64,000 nt of DNA, taken from NCBI GenBank assembly GCA_003280225.1, contig QCFO01000001.1, positions 1-64,000 of the forward strand, read 5' to 3'. The notes under the pieces are model-generated. The model was not told the origin of the DNA. It saw only the letters and a program-made list of their open reading frames with translations, and did not search any database. Position 1 is the first letter of the stretch. Every line of letters starts with the position of its first letter. This stretch comes from Prochlorococcus sp. AG-363-K07 (GTDB lineage: Bacteria; Cyanobacteriota; Cyanobacteriia; PCC-6307; Cyanobiaceae). Shown here piece after piece: positions 31,705 to 41,477 of this stretch. A program made the position numbers and the translations under genes.

Positions 31705-32262
31705 ATGGATCCTATTCTTCCTAAAGCTTATTTAATTGGCCTAATAGGTCTATTATTCTTAATTGCAATTTTAGTTGGGCGACAACTATTAAAAGTCAGA
31801 AACGACGAAGTTGAACTAATCAGACTTGAAAAAGGAGGAGCAGCTTCATCAAAAGAGGCCGCTGAACTATATGACCTTGCATCAGTACAATTACGCAAAA
31901 GACTATACCCACAAGCGACATCAACACTACGTAAAGCTATCAAGCAACTCAAGGATGAACCGAATGAAGCAAAAGCACTGATAGAAAATGCTCTTGGATT
32001 TTCCCTTGCAGCTCAAGAAGACTTTAAATCAGCAATTACTCACTATCGATCTGCTATAAAAGCAAAAGCTGATTATCCAGTAGCATTAAATAACCTTGCT
32101 TTTGCACAAGAACGTATTTCGCAATCTGATGAAGCGATAAGACTATATAAAGAAGTTTTATCTTTTGAACCAAAAAATAAAACTGCCCTAAGGCAATTGC
32201 AAAAACTTGAAAATCAAAAAAGCATCGATTCAAAAAAAGATGATAAATCTATTGGCTTCTAA
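31705..32262 (+). CDS. TPR-repeat protein with N-terminal membrane anchor
   Basis: 185 residues. Residues 7-25 (AYLIGLIGLLFLIAILVGR) form one membrane segment. After a charged helical linker there are about three tetratricopeptide repeats: AAELYDLASVQLRKRLYPQA, ALGFSLAAQEDFKSAITHYR and ALNNLAFAQERISQSDEAIR. TPR proteins of this size act as protein-docking factors; in cyanobacteria several support photosystem assembly, but nothing here fixes the partner. The tail is Lys/Asp/Ser-rich. Confidence 0.85.
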   Translation: MDPILPKAYLIGLIGLLFLIAILVGRQLLKVRNDEVELIRLEKGGAASSKEAAELYDLASVQLRKRLYPQATSTLRKAIKQLKDEPNEAKALIENALGFSLAAQEDFKSAITHYRSAIKAKADYPVALNNLAFAQERISQSDEAIRLYKEVLSFEPKNKTALRQLQKLENQKSIDSKKDDKSIGF

Positions 32263-32759
32263 TATTAAAGTTAAGGATATTCAAAAAACTATCTTCATCA
32301 AATAACTTTCAAAATTTCTCATTTTTAATATTTAAAAATTGGTAAAAACCTACTGATCTATAAACCTTTTGTTGCCATCAGCTTTTAGTTTGCCTCAAAT
32401 TGAAGATTCATTATTCATAGAAATACAATCAATAATGATAATCAATCAATTCTCGCCAAAATTGATTCACTGCTTCAAATAAAAGCATCAAGACGAAATT
32501 CTTCACAAAGTCTTACTTAAAGCAAAATGGACCCATCTGAATTCTGGCTAAAAATGGATAAGACTGATATCGACATGCATCTACAAGCTCCAAAAGGAAA
32601 TGTCAAATACTTGCTCTCCTACAGGAGCATTCGCTAATAAAACAGCTAAGCATAATCAAAAGGGCATGTCATCAAAAAAGTGTTTCACGCTAGTTGAAAC
32701 CAATTAGAACCAGCTCATCCCAAAATCAAACCTCTCCTTCCAAATATTGAAATGCACCA
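32263..32759. other. Intergenic region without a clear gene
   Basis: About 0.5 kb between the TPR gene and thiG, strongly AT-rich. The only short frame with an ATG of note is 32527-32637 on the plus strand (36 residues, MDPSEFWLKMDKTDIDMHLQ followed by APKGNVKYLLSYRSIR). It has no ribosome-binding site I can see and may be a relic. I see no TPP-riboswitch core ahead of thiG. Confidence 0.5.
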
Positions 32760-33590
32760 ATGATGAAAACCAAAGACCAGCTCAAAATTGGCAAAAAAAA
32801 TTTTACAAGCCGTCTATTCACCGGAACAGGTAAGTACAAAAGTCTTGATGTCATGCAAAGAAGCTTGGTTCTCTCAGGCAGTGAGATGGTCACTGTTGCA
32901 GTAAGGAGGGTACAAGCGCTTGAAAAGGGACACGAAGGACTCTTGGAGGCTATTCCTTGGCAGAATATTTGGATGCTCCCTAATACCGCTGGGTGCTCAA
33001 ATGCAGAAGAAGCTATTCGAATTGCAAAACTTGGTAGAGAACTTGCAAAAATTGCAGGTCAAGAAGAAAACAATTTCATCAAGTTAGAAGTTATCCCAGA
33101 CAAGATTCATTTGTTGCCTGATCCGATAGGCACCCTAGAAGCTGCTGAAAAATTAGTACAAGAGAATTTCACCGTTCTCCCTTATATAAATGCCGATCCA
33201 ATCCTTGCAAAGCGACTAGAAGAAGTGGGCTGTGCAACTGTGATGCCACTTGGATCACCAATTGGATCAGCTCAAGGCATACAAAATGAAGCAAATATTG
33301 GCCTAATCATCGAAAATGCCAATATCCCAGTTGTTGTTGACGCAGGTATTGGAGTACCTAGCGAAGCGGCACATGCAATGGAAATGGGGGCGGATGCAGT
33401 TTTAGTAAATAGCGCTATAGCCATGGCTAATGATCCTCCTTGCATGGCTCAAGCCATGTCTAAGGCGGTTCAGGCTGGCAGAGAGAGCTTTCTTGCCGGA
33501 AGGCTGCCTCAACGTATTCAAGGAGAAGCTAGCTCTCCTGAGACGGGATTGATATCGAGCAAAAACCAAATAATCAGTAAAAGAACGTAA
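32760..33590 (+). CDS. thiG: Thiazole synthase
   Basis: Builds the thiazole phosphate ring of thiamine from deoxyxylulose phosphate, dehydroglycine and ThiS-thiocarboxylate. Begins [20 protein letters not shown] and contains ILPNTAGC-type [19 protein letters not shown], the Schiff-base lysine region [25 protein letters not shown] and [20 protein letters not shown], then [12 protein letters not shown]. 276 residues, normal. thiS and thiO are not in the window. Two in-frame ATGs are adjacent at 32760 and 32763. Confidence 0.97.
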   Translation: MMKTKDQLKIGKKNFTSRLFTGTGKYKSLDVMQRSLVLSGSEMVTVAVRRVQALEKGHEGLLEAIPWQNIWMLPNTAGCSNAEEAIRIAKLGRELAKIAGQEENNFIKLEVIPDKIHLLPDPIGTLEAAEKLVQENFTVLPYINADPILAKRLEEVGCATVMPLGSPIGSAQGIQNEANIGLIIENANIPVVVDAGIGVPSEAAHAMEMGADAVLVNSAIAMANDPPCMAQAMSKAVQAGRESFLAGRLPQRIQGEASSPETGLISSKNQIISKRT

Positions 33591-33647
33591 CGGAATGATT
33601 CATCAAGGCAATTCTTTCAATAATGTCCGCCGAGAGATTGAAATTCT

Positions 33648-33815
33648 ATGTCCGTTACAGAAGAATCAGGCGGACGCCTTAATGCCTTTGCAAAAGAACC
33701 CAAAATTGAAGTACTTAGCAAAGAAGCTAGTTCTAGCAGCCTTTTTCAGCTATTAATTTTCGCGGGAGTTATGCTTTTAGCAGCTTTAATTACTTACGCA
33801 ATTTGGTTTAGCTGA
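33648..33815 (+). CDS. Psb34/ssl1498-like small membrane protein
   Basis: A 55-residue gene that starts MSVTEESGGRLNAFAKEPKI and ends in a single membrane segment (LFQLLIFAGVMLLAALITYA). The conserved GRLNxFAxEP block followed by a variable linker and one C-terminal helix matches the cyanobacterial ssl1498 family, called Psb34 and linked to binding and exchange of Hlip-type proteins on the CP47 assembly module of PSII. It lies between thiG and sqdB, both forward, with 57 bp to each side. The family link is from memory of the motif; its function in this organism is inferred. Confidence 0.78.
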   Translation: MSVTEESGGRLNAFAKEPKIEVLSKEASSSSLFQLLIFAGVMLLAALITYAIWFS

Positions 33816-33872
33816 AAAGCCTGTAGTAGCTTGATTAAATTGAGCGGGTAGCTCTGTTTCCTGGAGTTTGGG

Positions 33873-35069
33873 TTGAAAGTTCTAGTTCTTGGTGGTGACG
33901 GCTTCTGCGGATGGCCGTGTGCAGTGAACTTGGCCGACCAAGGTCACGATGTCTTAATCGTGGACAATTTGAGTCGACGAAAAATAGATATTGATTTGGA
34001 GGTGGAGTCTCTGACCCCAATCTCCAATATCGAAGCCCGCCTCAAAGCATGGGAAGAAATAGGCGGCAAACCCATGCGCTTTGAGCGACTCGACATTGCA
34101 AAGGAATACGAAAGGCTGTTGGAACTACTAAAAGTTGAACAGCCAAATTCAATTGTTCATTTTGCGGAGCAAAGAGCTGCCCCCTACTCCATGAAAAGTA
34201 GCGCTACTAAACGCTACACAGTTGATAACAATGTGAACGGAACACATAATCTCTTGGCCGCAATTGTAGAAAGCGGGCTAGATATTCACATTGTTCATCT
34301 AGGTACAATGGGTGTTTATGGCTATGGTTCCCATCGAGGTGCAACAATTCCAGAAGGATATTTAAAAGTAGAAGTTCCTCAGCCCGATGGGACCCGTTTT
34401 GAAGAAGAAATTCTTCACCCTGCGAGTCCAGGAAGCGTTTATCACATGACTAAAACGCTAGACCAATTATTATTTCTTTATTACAACAAAAACGACAACG
34501 TTAAGATCACTGACCTTCACCAAGGCATCGTTTGGGGTACCAATACAGTTGCAACTAATAGAGATCCACGACTAACTAATCGCTTTGATTATGACGGAGA
34601 CTATGGAACCGTTCTTAATAGATTTTTAATGCAAGCAGCAATAGGATATCCATTAACTGTGCATGGAACAGGAGGACAAACTCGTGCATTTATCCACATA
34701 CAAGATTCAGTCAAATGTGTACAACTTGCCCTTGAAAATCCACCCACAAATGGTGAGCGAGTCAAAATCTTTAACCAAATGACTGAAAGTCATCAAGTTG
34801 GTGAATTAGCGAAAAAAGTTGCTGCTCTGACTGGTGCCAAATTGAACTATTTACCAAATCCAAGAAATGAGGCGGTAGAAAATGACTTAATAGTTGATAA
34901 CCGTTGTTTCATAGAGCTTGGACTGAAACCAACAACCTTAGATGACGGTCTTCTAACGGAAGTCGTCGATGTTGCCAGACGTTGGTCAGATCGATGCGAC
35001 AGAGATCGAATACCATGCATATCAGCCTGGACATCGACCCAAGCAAAAGCAATTAAAAGCTCCTCGTAA
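33873..35069 (+). CDS. sqdB: UDP-sulfoquinovose synthase
   Basis: Makes UDP-sulfoquinovose from UDP-glucose and sulfite, the head-group donor of the thylakoid sulfolipid. NAD-binding motif VLGGDGFCGWPCAVNLAD is at the N-terminus. HFAEQRAAPYSMKSS, HLGTMGVYGYG, and the SDR catalytic pair in GSVYHMTKTLDQLL follow, then DLHQGIVWG. 398 residues as expected. Start is TTG 33873. It precedes sqdX by 27 bp, the usual sulfolipid pair. Replacing phospholipid by sulfolipid is a well-known phosphate-saving trait in marine picocyanobacteria. Confidence 0.97.
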   Translation: MKVLVLGGDGFCGWPCAVNLADQGHDVLIVDNLSRRKIDIDLEVESLTPISNIEARLKAWEEIGGKPMRFERLDIAKEYERLLELLKVEQPNSIVHFAEQRAAPYSMKSSATKRYTVDNNVNGTHNLLAAIVESGLDIHIVHLGTMGVYGYGSHRGATIPEGYLKVEVPQPDGTRFEEEILHPASPGSVYHMTKTLDQLLFLYYNKNDNVKITDLHQGIVWGTNTVATNRDPRLTNRFDYDGDYGTVLNRFLMQAAIGYPLTVHGTGGQTRAFIHIQDSVKCVQLALENPPTNGERVKIFNQMTESHQVGELAKKVAALTGAKLNYLPNPRNEAVENDLIVDNRCFIELGLKPTTLDDGLLTEVVDVARRWSDRCDRDRIPCISAWTSTQAKAIKSSS

Positions 35070-35096
35070 TGAGCCACTTACTCCATCGATAAAACA

Positions 35097-36245
35097 GTGA
35101 AAATTGCCTTTTTCACCGAAACTTTCCTTCCTAAAGTTGATGGAATAGTCACCCGCCTCACCAAGACAGTTCAACATCTTGTCGCAGCAGGTGATGAAGT
35201 AACGGTTTTCTGTCCAGAAGGATGTCCTAGTGAATTCATGGGTGCAAAAGTTGTTGGAGTTCCAGCAATGCCCTTACCCCTATATCCCGAACTGAAACTT
35301 GGACTCCCAGGGCCAGCCGTCTCTGATGCTCTAGAAGGTTTTCAACCTGACTTAGTACATGTTGTCAATCCAGCTGTTCTCGGCTTAGGCGGAATATGGT
35401 TAGCCAAAACAAACAATATTCCTCTTATCGCTAGCTATCACACACATCTGCCTAAATATCTTGAACACTATGGTATGGGAATGTTGGAGCCTCTGTTATG
35501 GGAGTTATTAAAAGCTGCTCACAATCAGGCGGTATTAAATCTATGTACCTCCACAGCAATGGTTAAAGAACTCAGCGATAAAGGAATTCAACATACAGCC
35601 TTATGGCAACGTGGTGTAGATACCGAAATCTTCAGACCTGAATTGCGCAGCGATCAAATGAGACAACGTCTCCTCGGTAACTTCAGTGACGAAGGTCCTC
35701 TGTTGATTTACGTGGGCAGACTATCGGCTGAAAAGCAAATAGAGAGGATTAAACCGGTATTAGATGCTTTACCCCAAGCTCGCCTTGCTCTAGTTGGAGA
35801 CGGCCCTCATCGGCAACAGCTAGAAAAAACCTTTGAGAACACAGCAACTAATTTTGTTGGATATCTCTCAGGAGAAGAACTTGCAAGTGCGTACGCATCC
35901 GGAGATGCCTTTTTATTCCCATCAAGCACAGAAACACTCGGTTTAGTTTTACTAGAAGCTATGGCAGCGGGATGTCCCGTGATTGGGGCCAACCGAGGAG
36001 GCATTCCGGACATCATTAGTGACGGAGAAAATGGCTGTCTCTTTGACCCAGATGGAGTCAATCAAGGCTCAGACAGTCTAATTAATGCAACCAAAAGACT
36101 GCTCCAAAATGATCTAGAACACCAATCGATGCGAAATGCAGCTAGAAAAGAAGCGGAGCAATGGGGATGGGCAGGTGCTACTGCTCAATTAAGGGAATAT
36201 TACAAACAAGTTTTAAAAGCTGAATCACTCAAGATTGCAGCATAA
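35097..36245 (+). CDS. sqdX: Sulfoquinovosyldiacylglycerol synthase (GT4)
   Basis: Transfers sulfoquinovose from UDP-sulfoquinovose to diacylglycerol. GT-B fold with N-terminal FFTETFLPKVDGIVTRLTKT and SYHTHLPKYLEHYGMG. The C-terminal donor domain has LLIYVGRLSAEKQIERIKPV, FVGYLSGEELASAYASGDAF and the E-x7-E motif region STETLGLVLLEAMAAGCPVI. 382 residues, GTG start at 35097. The stop is 3 bp from the convergent small gene at 36249. Confidence 0.96.
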   Translation: MKIAFFTETFLPKVDGIVTRLTKTVQHLVAAGDEVTVFCPEGCPSEFMGAKVVGVPAMPLPLYPELKLGLPGPAVSDALEGFQPDLVHVVNPAVLGLGGIWLAKTNNIPLIASYHTHLPKYLEHYGMGMLEPLLWELLKAAHNQAVLNLCTSTAMVKELSDKGIQHTALWQRGVDTEIFRPELRSDQMRQRLLGNFSDEGPLLIYVGRLSAEKQIERIKPVLDALPQARLALVGDGPHRQQLEKTFENTATNFVGYLSGEELASAYASGDAFLFPSSTETLGLVLLEAMAAGCPVIGANRGGIPDIISDGENGCLFDPDGVNQGSDSLINATKRLLQNDLEHQSMRNAARKEAEQWGWAGATAQLREYYKQVLKAESLKIAA

Positions 36246-36248
36246 AAG

Positions 36249-36503
36249 TCAAGCTGCTTGCGGTGGAGGGTTTGGAGAATCAACTGGCTGTAGGGGTAAA
36301 ACCAAAGTGGCCCATCTTTCTGGCCTTGCTGGCCTTTGTTTCCTTGGCTTTCTAATTCCAAAAGGGACACGAACAACGTTAGTTCCATCTATTGATAAGG
36401 ACTTTCCACTATTCATGAAGGTCTGAAGATCTTCAGACAAAGATGGCAAAAACAACTGCTCTTTTTTCTTCCCACCCTTTGGCAAAGAGATGTGCTTAAT
36501 CAT
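36249..36503 (-). CDS. Small basic protein, unrecognised
   Basis: 84 residues, MIKHISLPKGGKKKEQLFLP at the start, a central SIDGTNVVRVPFGIRKPRKQ and a Pro-rich end. ATG 36503 has a G-rich GGGGGG run 5-10 nt upstream that can serve as ribosome-binding site. It lies tail to tail with sqdX and downstream of a possible tiny membrane-peptide frame that overlaps it by ATGA. Composition and the start signal favour a real gene over a frame by chance, but I recognise no domain. Confidence 0.6.
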   Translation of the reverse strand: MIKHISLPKGGKKKEQLFLPSLSEDLQTFMNSGKSLSIDGTNVVRVPFGIRKPRKQRPARPERWATLVLPLQPVDSPNPPPQAA

Positions 36504-36607
36504 GCTGTCCCCCCAATAAATAGGACTGCTGCGGTAAAGGATAGTGAAAAAAATCCAAAAAGCAGCAAAATCAAACCAATAAATTTGGTTTTCGGTGAAA
36601 ATTTAAC
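36500..36607 (-). CDS. Possible tiny membrane peptide overlapping next gene
   Basis: The frame reads VKFSPKTKFIGLILLLFGFF then SLSFTAAVLFIGGTA (35 residues), a short basic lead followed by a single clean hydrophobic segment. Its TGA overlaps the ATG of the gene at 36503 as ATGA, a typical operon junction. The problem is the start: the frame has no ATG or GTG after the TAA upstream, only TTG at 36574 and rarer codons such as GTT or ATT. It could be a real peptide with a rare start or a fragment of an older gene. Confidence 0.35.
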   Translation of the reverse strand, partial: VKFSPKTKFIGLILLLFGFFSLSFTAAVLFIGGTA

Positions 36608-36642
36608 TCTTTAAGGACTAATAAGCCAGAGGGAGCAATCAC

Positions 36643-39561
36643 TCAGTTGTCCAGCCAATCTTCTAGGGGAGCGCAACTACAGACCAAATTCCTATCTCCA
36701 AAAGCATTATCAATTCGAGAAACAGCAGGCCAGTACTTATTTTGACGCAAATTAGGCAATGGAAACGCGGCTTGCGTTCGAGAATATGATCTTTCCCAAT
36801 TATCTGCTGTTACGGTGCTCAAAGTATGTGGTGCTTGTTTCAAAGGATTGTCTTTGAGATCACTACGGTTCAATTCAATCGCCTCGATCTCCTGTCGTAT
36901 AGAAATCATTGCATCGCAAAAACGATCCAATTCTCCAAGGCTTTCGCTCTCAGTAGGCTCAACCATCAAAGTTCCTGCGACTGGCCAACTAACCGTTGGG
37001 GCATGAAATCCATAATCCATCAATCGTTTCGCAATATCCTCAACATCAATGCCTGCTTTTCGCTTCATGGAGCGAAGATCCAAAATGCACTCATGACCAA
37101 CTAGACCATTCAAACCTTTAAAAAGAACTGGATAAAAAGGATTTAATCGATGTGCAATGTAATTTGCAGACAACATTGCAATGGAACTGGCTTGACGCAA
37201 GCCTTCCACTCCCATCATTCGCAAATACATCCAACTAATAGGCAAAATTCCTGCACTCCCGAATGGAGCCGCTGATACTGGGCCAATTGCCTGATTACCT
37301 CCACAATGAGATAAAGGGTGTCCAGGTAAAAACGGACACAAATGGGAAGCAACGGCGACTGGGCCAATACCAGGTCCACCACCACCATGAGGGATGCAAA
37401 AGGTTTTATGGAGATTTAAATGACAAACATCCGCACCATATTTCCCAGGCCGGCACAAACCAACCTGCGCATTGAGATTTGCACCATCTAAATAAACCTG
37501 CCCACCATGATTATGAACAATCTCACAAGCATCACGAACTTTAGACTCAAATACACCATGCGTTGATGGATAAGTAATCATCAACGCAGCCAATCTTGAT
37601 GAATATTCAACTGCCTTTTTCTCTAAATCGTTCAGATCAACATTGCCTTCTAAATCACACTGAATCGCGACAACCTTAAAGCCAGCCATAACAGCACTAG
37701 CCGGATTGGTTCCATGGGCACTAGTAGGAATTAAACAAACATTTCTATCCATCTCACCTCTATATTTATGCCATGCACGAATAATCAGAAGACCTGCAAA
37801 TTCTCCTTGAGAACCTGCATTTGGCTGCAAGGAAACACCTGCGAACCCTGTCAAAAAAGCCAACCAAGTCTCCAAGTCAGAAACTAACTTTTGATAGCCA
37901 AGTGACTGTTGTTGCGGTACAAAAGGATGGAGAGATGAAAATTGCTTCCAGCTAATTGGCAATAGTTCAGCAGAAGCATTTAATTTCATCGTGCAGCTTC
38001 CCAAAGGAATCATTCCATTAACTAAAGTAAAGTCTTTAGTTGATAGTCGCTTCATATATCTAATCAGTTCTGTTTCACTTTGATGACCATGAAAGACACC
38101 TTGCTGCAACCAAGGCTTCTTCCTCAATGGAATTCCTGGAAATAAAGACTCAAGCTTAGAATCAAAAGCGGGCAATTTCTGGTATGATTGTTCAATAGAT
38201 TTGGCTAGAATTTCATGAATTTTATCGAATTCATTTTCCGTTGTTAATTCATCAAATGCAATACCAAATCCAGTCGCATCTTCTACCGAACTGCCAATAG
38301 GTAAAACACGGAAATTAAAACCTTTTAAAGCAGCTAATTTATGAACTTTCGTCGCATTATCACAAAGAACTTCCACAGTATCGAAACAAACTTTGGCTGA
38401 TAACTTATACCCAAGTTGAACTAAGCATTGCTCAAGTTTTGCACGGAAATAAATAACCCTATGAGCTATTTGTTTTAGTCCATGAGGACCATGATAAACA
38501 GCATAAAAAGAAGAAATAACAGCCAATAAAACTTGAGCAGTACAAATATTGCTAGTCGCCTTATCTCTACGAATATGCTGTTCTCTAGTTTGTAATGCCA
38601 GTCTCAAAGCCGTATTGCCCTCAGCATCAACAGACTGACCAACTATTCGACCTGGCATCTGACGCTTAAAAGCCTCTCTGGTTGCGAAGAAAGCTGCATG
38701 AGGCCCTCCAAATCCCATTGGCACGCCAAATCTTTGCATGCTCCCAATTGCTATATCAACGCTCAACTCACCCACTGGAGCCAGGAGAACTTGCGCCAAT
38801 GGATCAATTGCTGTTGTAACTAAAGCACCAACTGCATGTGACTTCAAAATACAATTAGAAGGATCCCAAAGCTTTCCTGAACTCCCGGGTAATTGCAGCA
38901 GAACTCCAAAAACCTCATCATCAAATTGAAAAGTATTAGGAGCTTCTACCTCAACACAAATTCCAAGAGGTTCTGCACGAGTCTGCAAAACAGAAAGAGT
39001 TTGAGGCAAAACATCTTCATCAACCAAAAAGCGAGTCGCGTGGGGCTTCTTTACAACAGAAAAAGAAAGAGCCATTGCTTCAGCGGCAGCAGTAGCCTCA
39101 TCTAGCAATGATGCATTCGCGATTGGTAAACCAGTCAACTCACTAATCAGAGTTTGAAAGTTAAATAAAGCTTCCAGTCTGCCCTGAGATATTTCTGCCT
39201 GATAAGGAGTGTATGCGGTGTACCAAGCAGGGTCTTCAAGGATATTGCGTTGAATAACTGCAGGGGTTTCTGTACCGTAATAACCCAATCCAATCAAAGA
39301 ACGCCTAAGAAGATTCTCGTTTCCAATCGAATGGAGATTTTCCAGAGCCTCAGATTCGGAACATTCCTCTAGAAGCGAATCCATTGGCGGAAACGGATCA
39401 AGAATATCTGGCGGCACAACAGAAGCAATAAAGTCCTGAAGATCTGAATAGCCTAGAACTTTCAAAAGATAATCTTGATCTTTAGAACTGAGACCGATAT
39501 GCCGGCTCAGAAACTTAGAGGAGTTACTGCTTGATACCCCCTTAAGCTTGTTCTCAAGCAC
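36643..39561 (-). CDS. gcvP: Glycine dehydrogenase (glycine cleavage P-protein)
   Basis: PLP enzyme that decarboxylates glycine and passes aminomethyl to the lipoyl arm of GcvH; in cyanobacteria part of photorespiratory 2-phosphoglycolate salvage. The 972-residue single chain has both halves. The N-terminal half has [19 protein letters not shown] and [19 protein letters not shown]. The C-terminal half has [19 protein letters not shown] and the PLP lysine in [20 protein letters not shown]. gcvH lies 77 bp upstream on the same strand, so they form a gcvH-gcvP unit. Confidence 0.98.
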   Translation of the reverse strand: MLENKLKGVSSSNSSKFLSRHIGLSSKDQDYLLKVLGYSDLQDFIASVVPPDILDPFPPMDSLLEECSESEALENLHSIGNENLLRRSLIGLGYYGTETPAVIQRNILEDPAWYTAYTPYQAEISQGRLEALFNFQTLISELTGLPIANASLLDEATAAAEAMALSFSVVKKPHATRFLVDEDVLPQTLSVLQTRAEPLGICVEVEAPNTFQFDDEVFGVLLQLPGSSGKLWDPSNCILKSHAVGALVTTAIDPLAQVLLAPVGELSVDIAIGSMQRFGVPMGFGGPHAAFFATREAFKRQMPGRIVGQSVDAEGNTALRLALQTREQHIRRDKATSNICTAQVLLAVISSFYAVYHGPHGLKQIAHRVIYFRAKLEQCLVQLGYKLSAKVCFDTVEVLCDNATKVHKLAALKGFNFRVLPIGSSVEDATGFGIAFDELTTENEFDKIHEILAKSIEQSYQKLPAFDSKLESLFPGIPLRKKPWLQQGVFHGHQSETELIRYMKRLSTKDFTLVNGMIPLGSCTMKLNASAELLPISWKQFSSLHPFVPQQQSLGYQKLVSDLETWLAFLTGFAGVSLQPNAGSQGEFAGLLIIRAWHKYRGEMDRNVCLIPTSAHGTNPASAVMAGFKVVAIQCDLEGNVDLNDLEKKAVEYSSRLAALMITYPSTHGVFESKVRDACEIVHNHGGQVYLDGANLNAQVGLCRPGKYGADVCHLNLHKTFCIPHGGGGPGIGPVAVASHLCPFLPGHPLSHCGGNQAIGPVSAAPFGSAGILPISWMYLRMMGVEGLRQASSIAMLSANYIAHRLNPFYPVLFKGLNGLVGHECILDLRSMKRKAGIDVEDIAKRLMDYGFHAPTVSWPVAGTLMVEPTESESLGELDRFCDAMISIRQEIEAIELNRSDLKDNPLKQAPHTLSTVTADNWERSYSRTQAAFPLPNLRQNKYWPAVSRIDNAFGDRNLVCSCAPLEDWLDN

Positions 39562-39638
39562 AGCAAAAAATCAAAACTTGCGTGCCCAGATTAGAAAATC
39601 GTTGGCCCACTTGGAAGCAATAGCATTGATCTAGTGAT

Positions 39639-40028
39639 TTAAGTCGCGGCAACTTTGCTGGAATAGGTCTCAGAATCCATAAGATCATTCAATTGAGAAG
39701 CATCATTGGGTTTAACACGCAAAAGCCAACCCCCCTCATGAGGATTATTTTGAAGTGCTTCAGGACTAGCAAGGACTGATTCATTCCTTTCAACTACCTC
39801 ACCAGTTAGAGGTGAAAACATATCTTCTACGGCCTTCACTGATTCCACTGAGCCAAAACTACTCCCTCTCGTCAGCGCAGTTCCCACCTCTGGGAGATCA
39901 ACAAAAACTATGTCTCCCAACTGATCTACCGCAAAAGCACTGATACCAATTCGTACGCAATCATCTTCCAGAACAGCATATTCATGGCTATCAGCAAAGC
40001 GAAAGTTGGCAGGAAAATTGAAGTCCAT
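39639..40028 (-). CDS. gcvH: Glycine cleavage H-protein
   Basis: Lipoyl carrier that shuttles the aminomethyl group between P-, T- and L-proteins. 129 residues: RFADSHEYAVLEDDCVRIGI, DIVFVDLPEVG, and the lipoylation site in SFGSVESVKAVEDMFSPLTG (Lys about 63). The GWLLRV end is conserved. Upstream of gcvP and 20 bp downstream of the C-S lyase-like gene, all on the minus strand, so the three may share a transcript. Confidence 0.97.
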   Translation of the reverse strand: MDFNFPANFRFADSHEYAVLEDDCVRIGISAFAVDQLGDIVFVDLPEVGTALTRGSSFGSVESVKAVEDMFSPLTGEVVERNESVLASPEALQNNPHEGGWLLRVKPNDASQLNDLMDSETYSSKVAAT

Positions 40029-40048
40029 CTCAGTGGGCTAAGCAAAGC

Positions 40049-41350
40049 TCAGCCAATTAATGACATTGGAATAGCTTTTATTTTAACTAATTCACAAAGG
40101 GCTCTTGCAAGTGCCAATTTGATATGTGCATGATGTGAGCCGCCTTGTACATAAAGGTTAAAAGGTGGTCTTAAAGGAGCATCCGCAGAAAACTCACTAG
40201 TACTACCTTCAATAAAAGTCCCTCCTGCCATGATCAGCTGACTCTCATACCCAGGCGTTGCAGCCGGAAGAGGGTCAAGATAAGAACCGACCGGAGATGA
40301 ACACTGAAAAGCCCTGCAAACTGCTTGCAAAGACTCAGGAGTACCTAATCGAATGGCCTGAATAAGATCACTACGAGACTGACCTGATAAAGGCTGCACA
40401 TCAAAACCAAATGCCTCAAATAGCCCTGCTACAAGGTCAGCACCAATCAGTGCCTCAGACACCATTTGAGGAGACAAAAATAATCCCTGTAAAATAACTC
40501 TATTCAAATGAAAACTGATACCACTTTCAATCCCTAAACCAGGTGAGGTGAGGCGACAACATGCCTTCTGAACGAGATCCTTTCGACCAGCTACATAACC
40601 ACCAGTAGGAACAATAGTGCCGCCTAGGTTTTTAATTAAAGATCCAGCAACCAAATCTGCACCTACCTCACAAGGTTCCTTTCTTTCGACAAGCTCTCCA
40701 TAGCAATTATCTACAAAACAAACGCAATCTGGTTGTCTCTGATGGATATGAGAACAAAGGTGTTCAATAATATTTATTGATAACGACGGTCTCCAAGAAT
40801 ATCCACAACTGCGCTGAATAAATATCATTCGGACTGGGGATTCAAGGGCTTTGTCCAAAGCGACAAAATCCAAGTCTCCTTTCTCCCCAAGAGATAACTC
40901 TTCATATACAACTCCAAATTCCTTTAATGAACCCTGGTCTGATCCCCGCAACCCTATGACTTCTTCGAGTGTGTCATAAGGACGTCCAGTCACCGATACA
41001 AGACGATCTCTTGGACGCAACACTCCAAATAAACAAGAAGCTATTGCATGAGTTCCACTAACAAATTGAAGTCTCGCTGCTGCACTGGGAGCACCCAGCA
41101 CCCTTGCAAAAACCCTATCTATCACTTCCCTACCCAAATCGCTCTGCCCAGAACCAGTTGCTGAAGCAAAGTGCTGAGGACCTACTTTCTCCTTAGCAAA
41201 AGCATCTAATACCTTTTGAAGGTTATGCGTCACTGAGTTGATTCTATTATTCCTTAATGACGTCTGCCGATCAGCAATCAAGGCAACTTGCTTCTTTGCC
41301 CAGGCCTCTACCAGTGCTTCATTTCTGTCACCTAAATAGGCTTGATTCAC
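40049..41350 (-). CDS. PLP-dependent methionine gamma-lyase-like C-S lyase
   Basis: 433-residue fold-type I PLP enzyme of the family often labelled aluminium resistance/cystathionine beta-lyase-like (PF06838). Landmarks are FASATGSGQSDLGREVIDRV, FVSGTHAIASCLFGVLRPRD, IFIQRSCGYSWRP, CFVDNCYGELVERKEPCEVG and the PLP-binding lysine in GADLVAGSLIKNLGGTIVPT. The true substrate is unproven. It is the first gene of the reverse group with gcvH and gcvP and is divergent from the first desaturase. Confidence 0.9.
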   Translation of the reverse strand: MNQAYLGDRNEALVEAWAKKQVALIADRQTSLRNNRINSVTHNLQKVLDAFAKEKVGPQHFASATGSGQSDLGREVIDRVFARVLGAPSAAARLQFVSGTHAIASCLFGVLRPRDRLVSVTGRPYDTLEEVIGLRGSDQGSLKEFGVVYEELSLGEKGDLDFVALDKALESPVRMIFIQRSCGYSWRPSLSINIIEHLCSHIHQRQPDCVCFVDNCYGELVERKEPCEVGADLVAGSLIKNLGGTIVPTGGYVAGRKDLVQKACCRLTSPGLGIESGISFHLNRVILQGLFLSPQMVSEALIGADLVAGLFEAFGFDVQPLSGQSRSDLIQAIRLGTPESLQAVCRAFQCSSPVGSYLDPLPAATPGYESQLIMAGGTFIEGSTSEFSADAPLRPPFNLYVQGGSHHAHIKLALARALCELVKIKAIPMSLIG

Positions 41351-41477
41351 AAGAGAAACAGGATGAGGTTTACAGTTCCTTTAGATTCTTAGGCCTACTG
41401 CCTCATTCGCCCACTATTCTATTCGCTTCTGTTGGCAACCTTAAGAAGCGATATTCATCTACTCAAGGGAGATCATC

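Noticed and set aside
32263-32759. TPP riboswitch ahead of thiG
   Set aside because: No recognisable CUGAGA/ACCUGA core in the 0.5-kb region.
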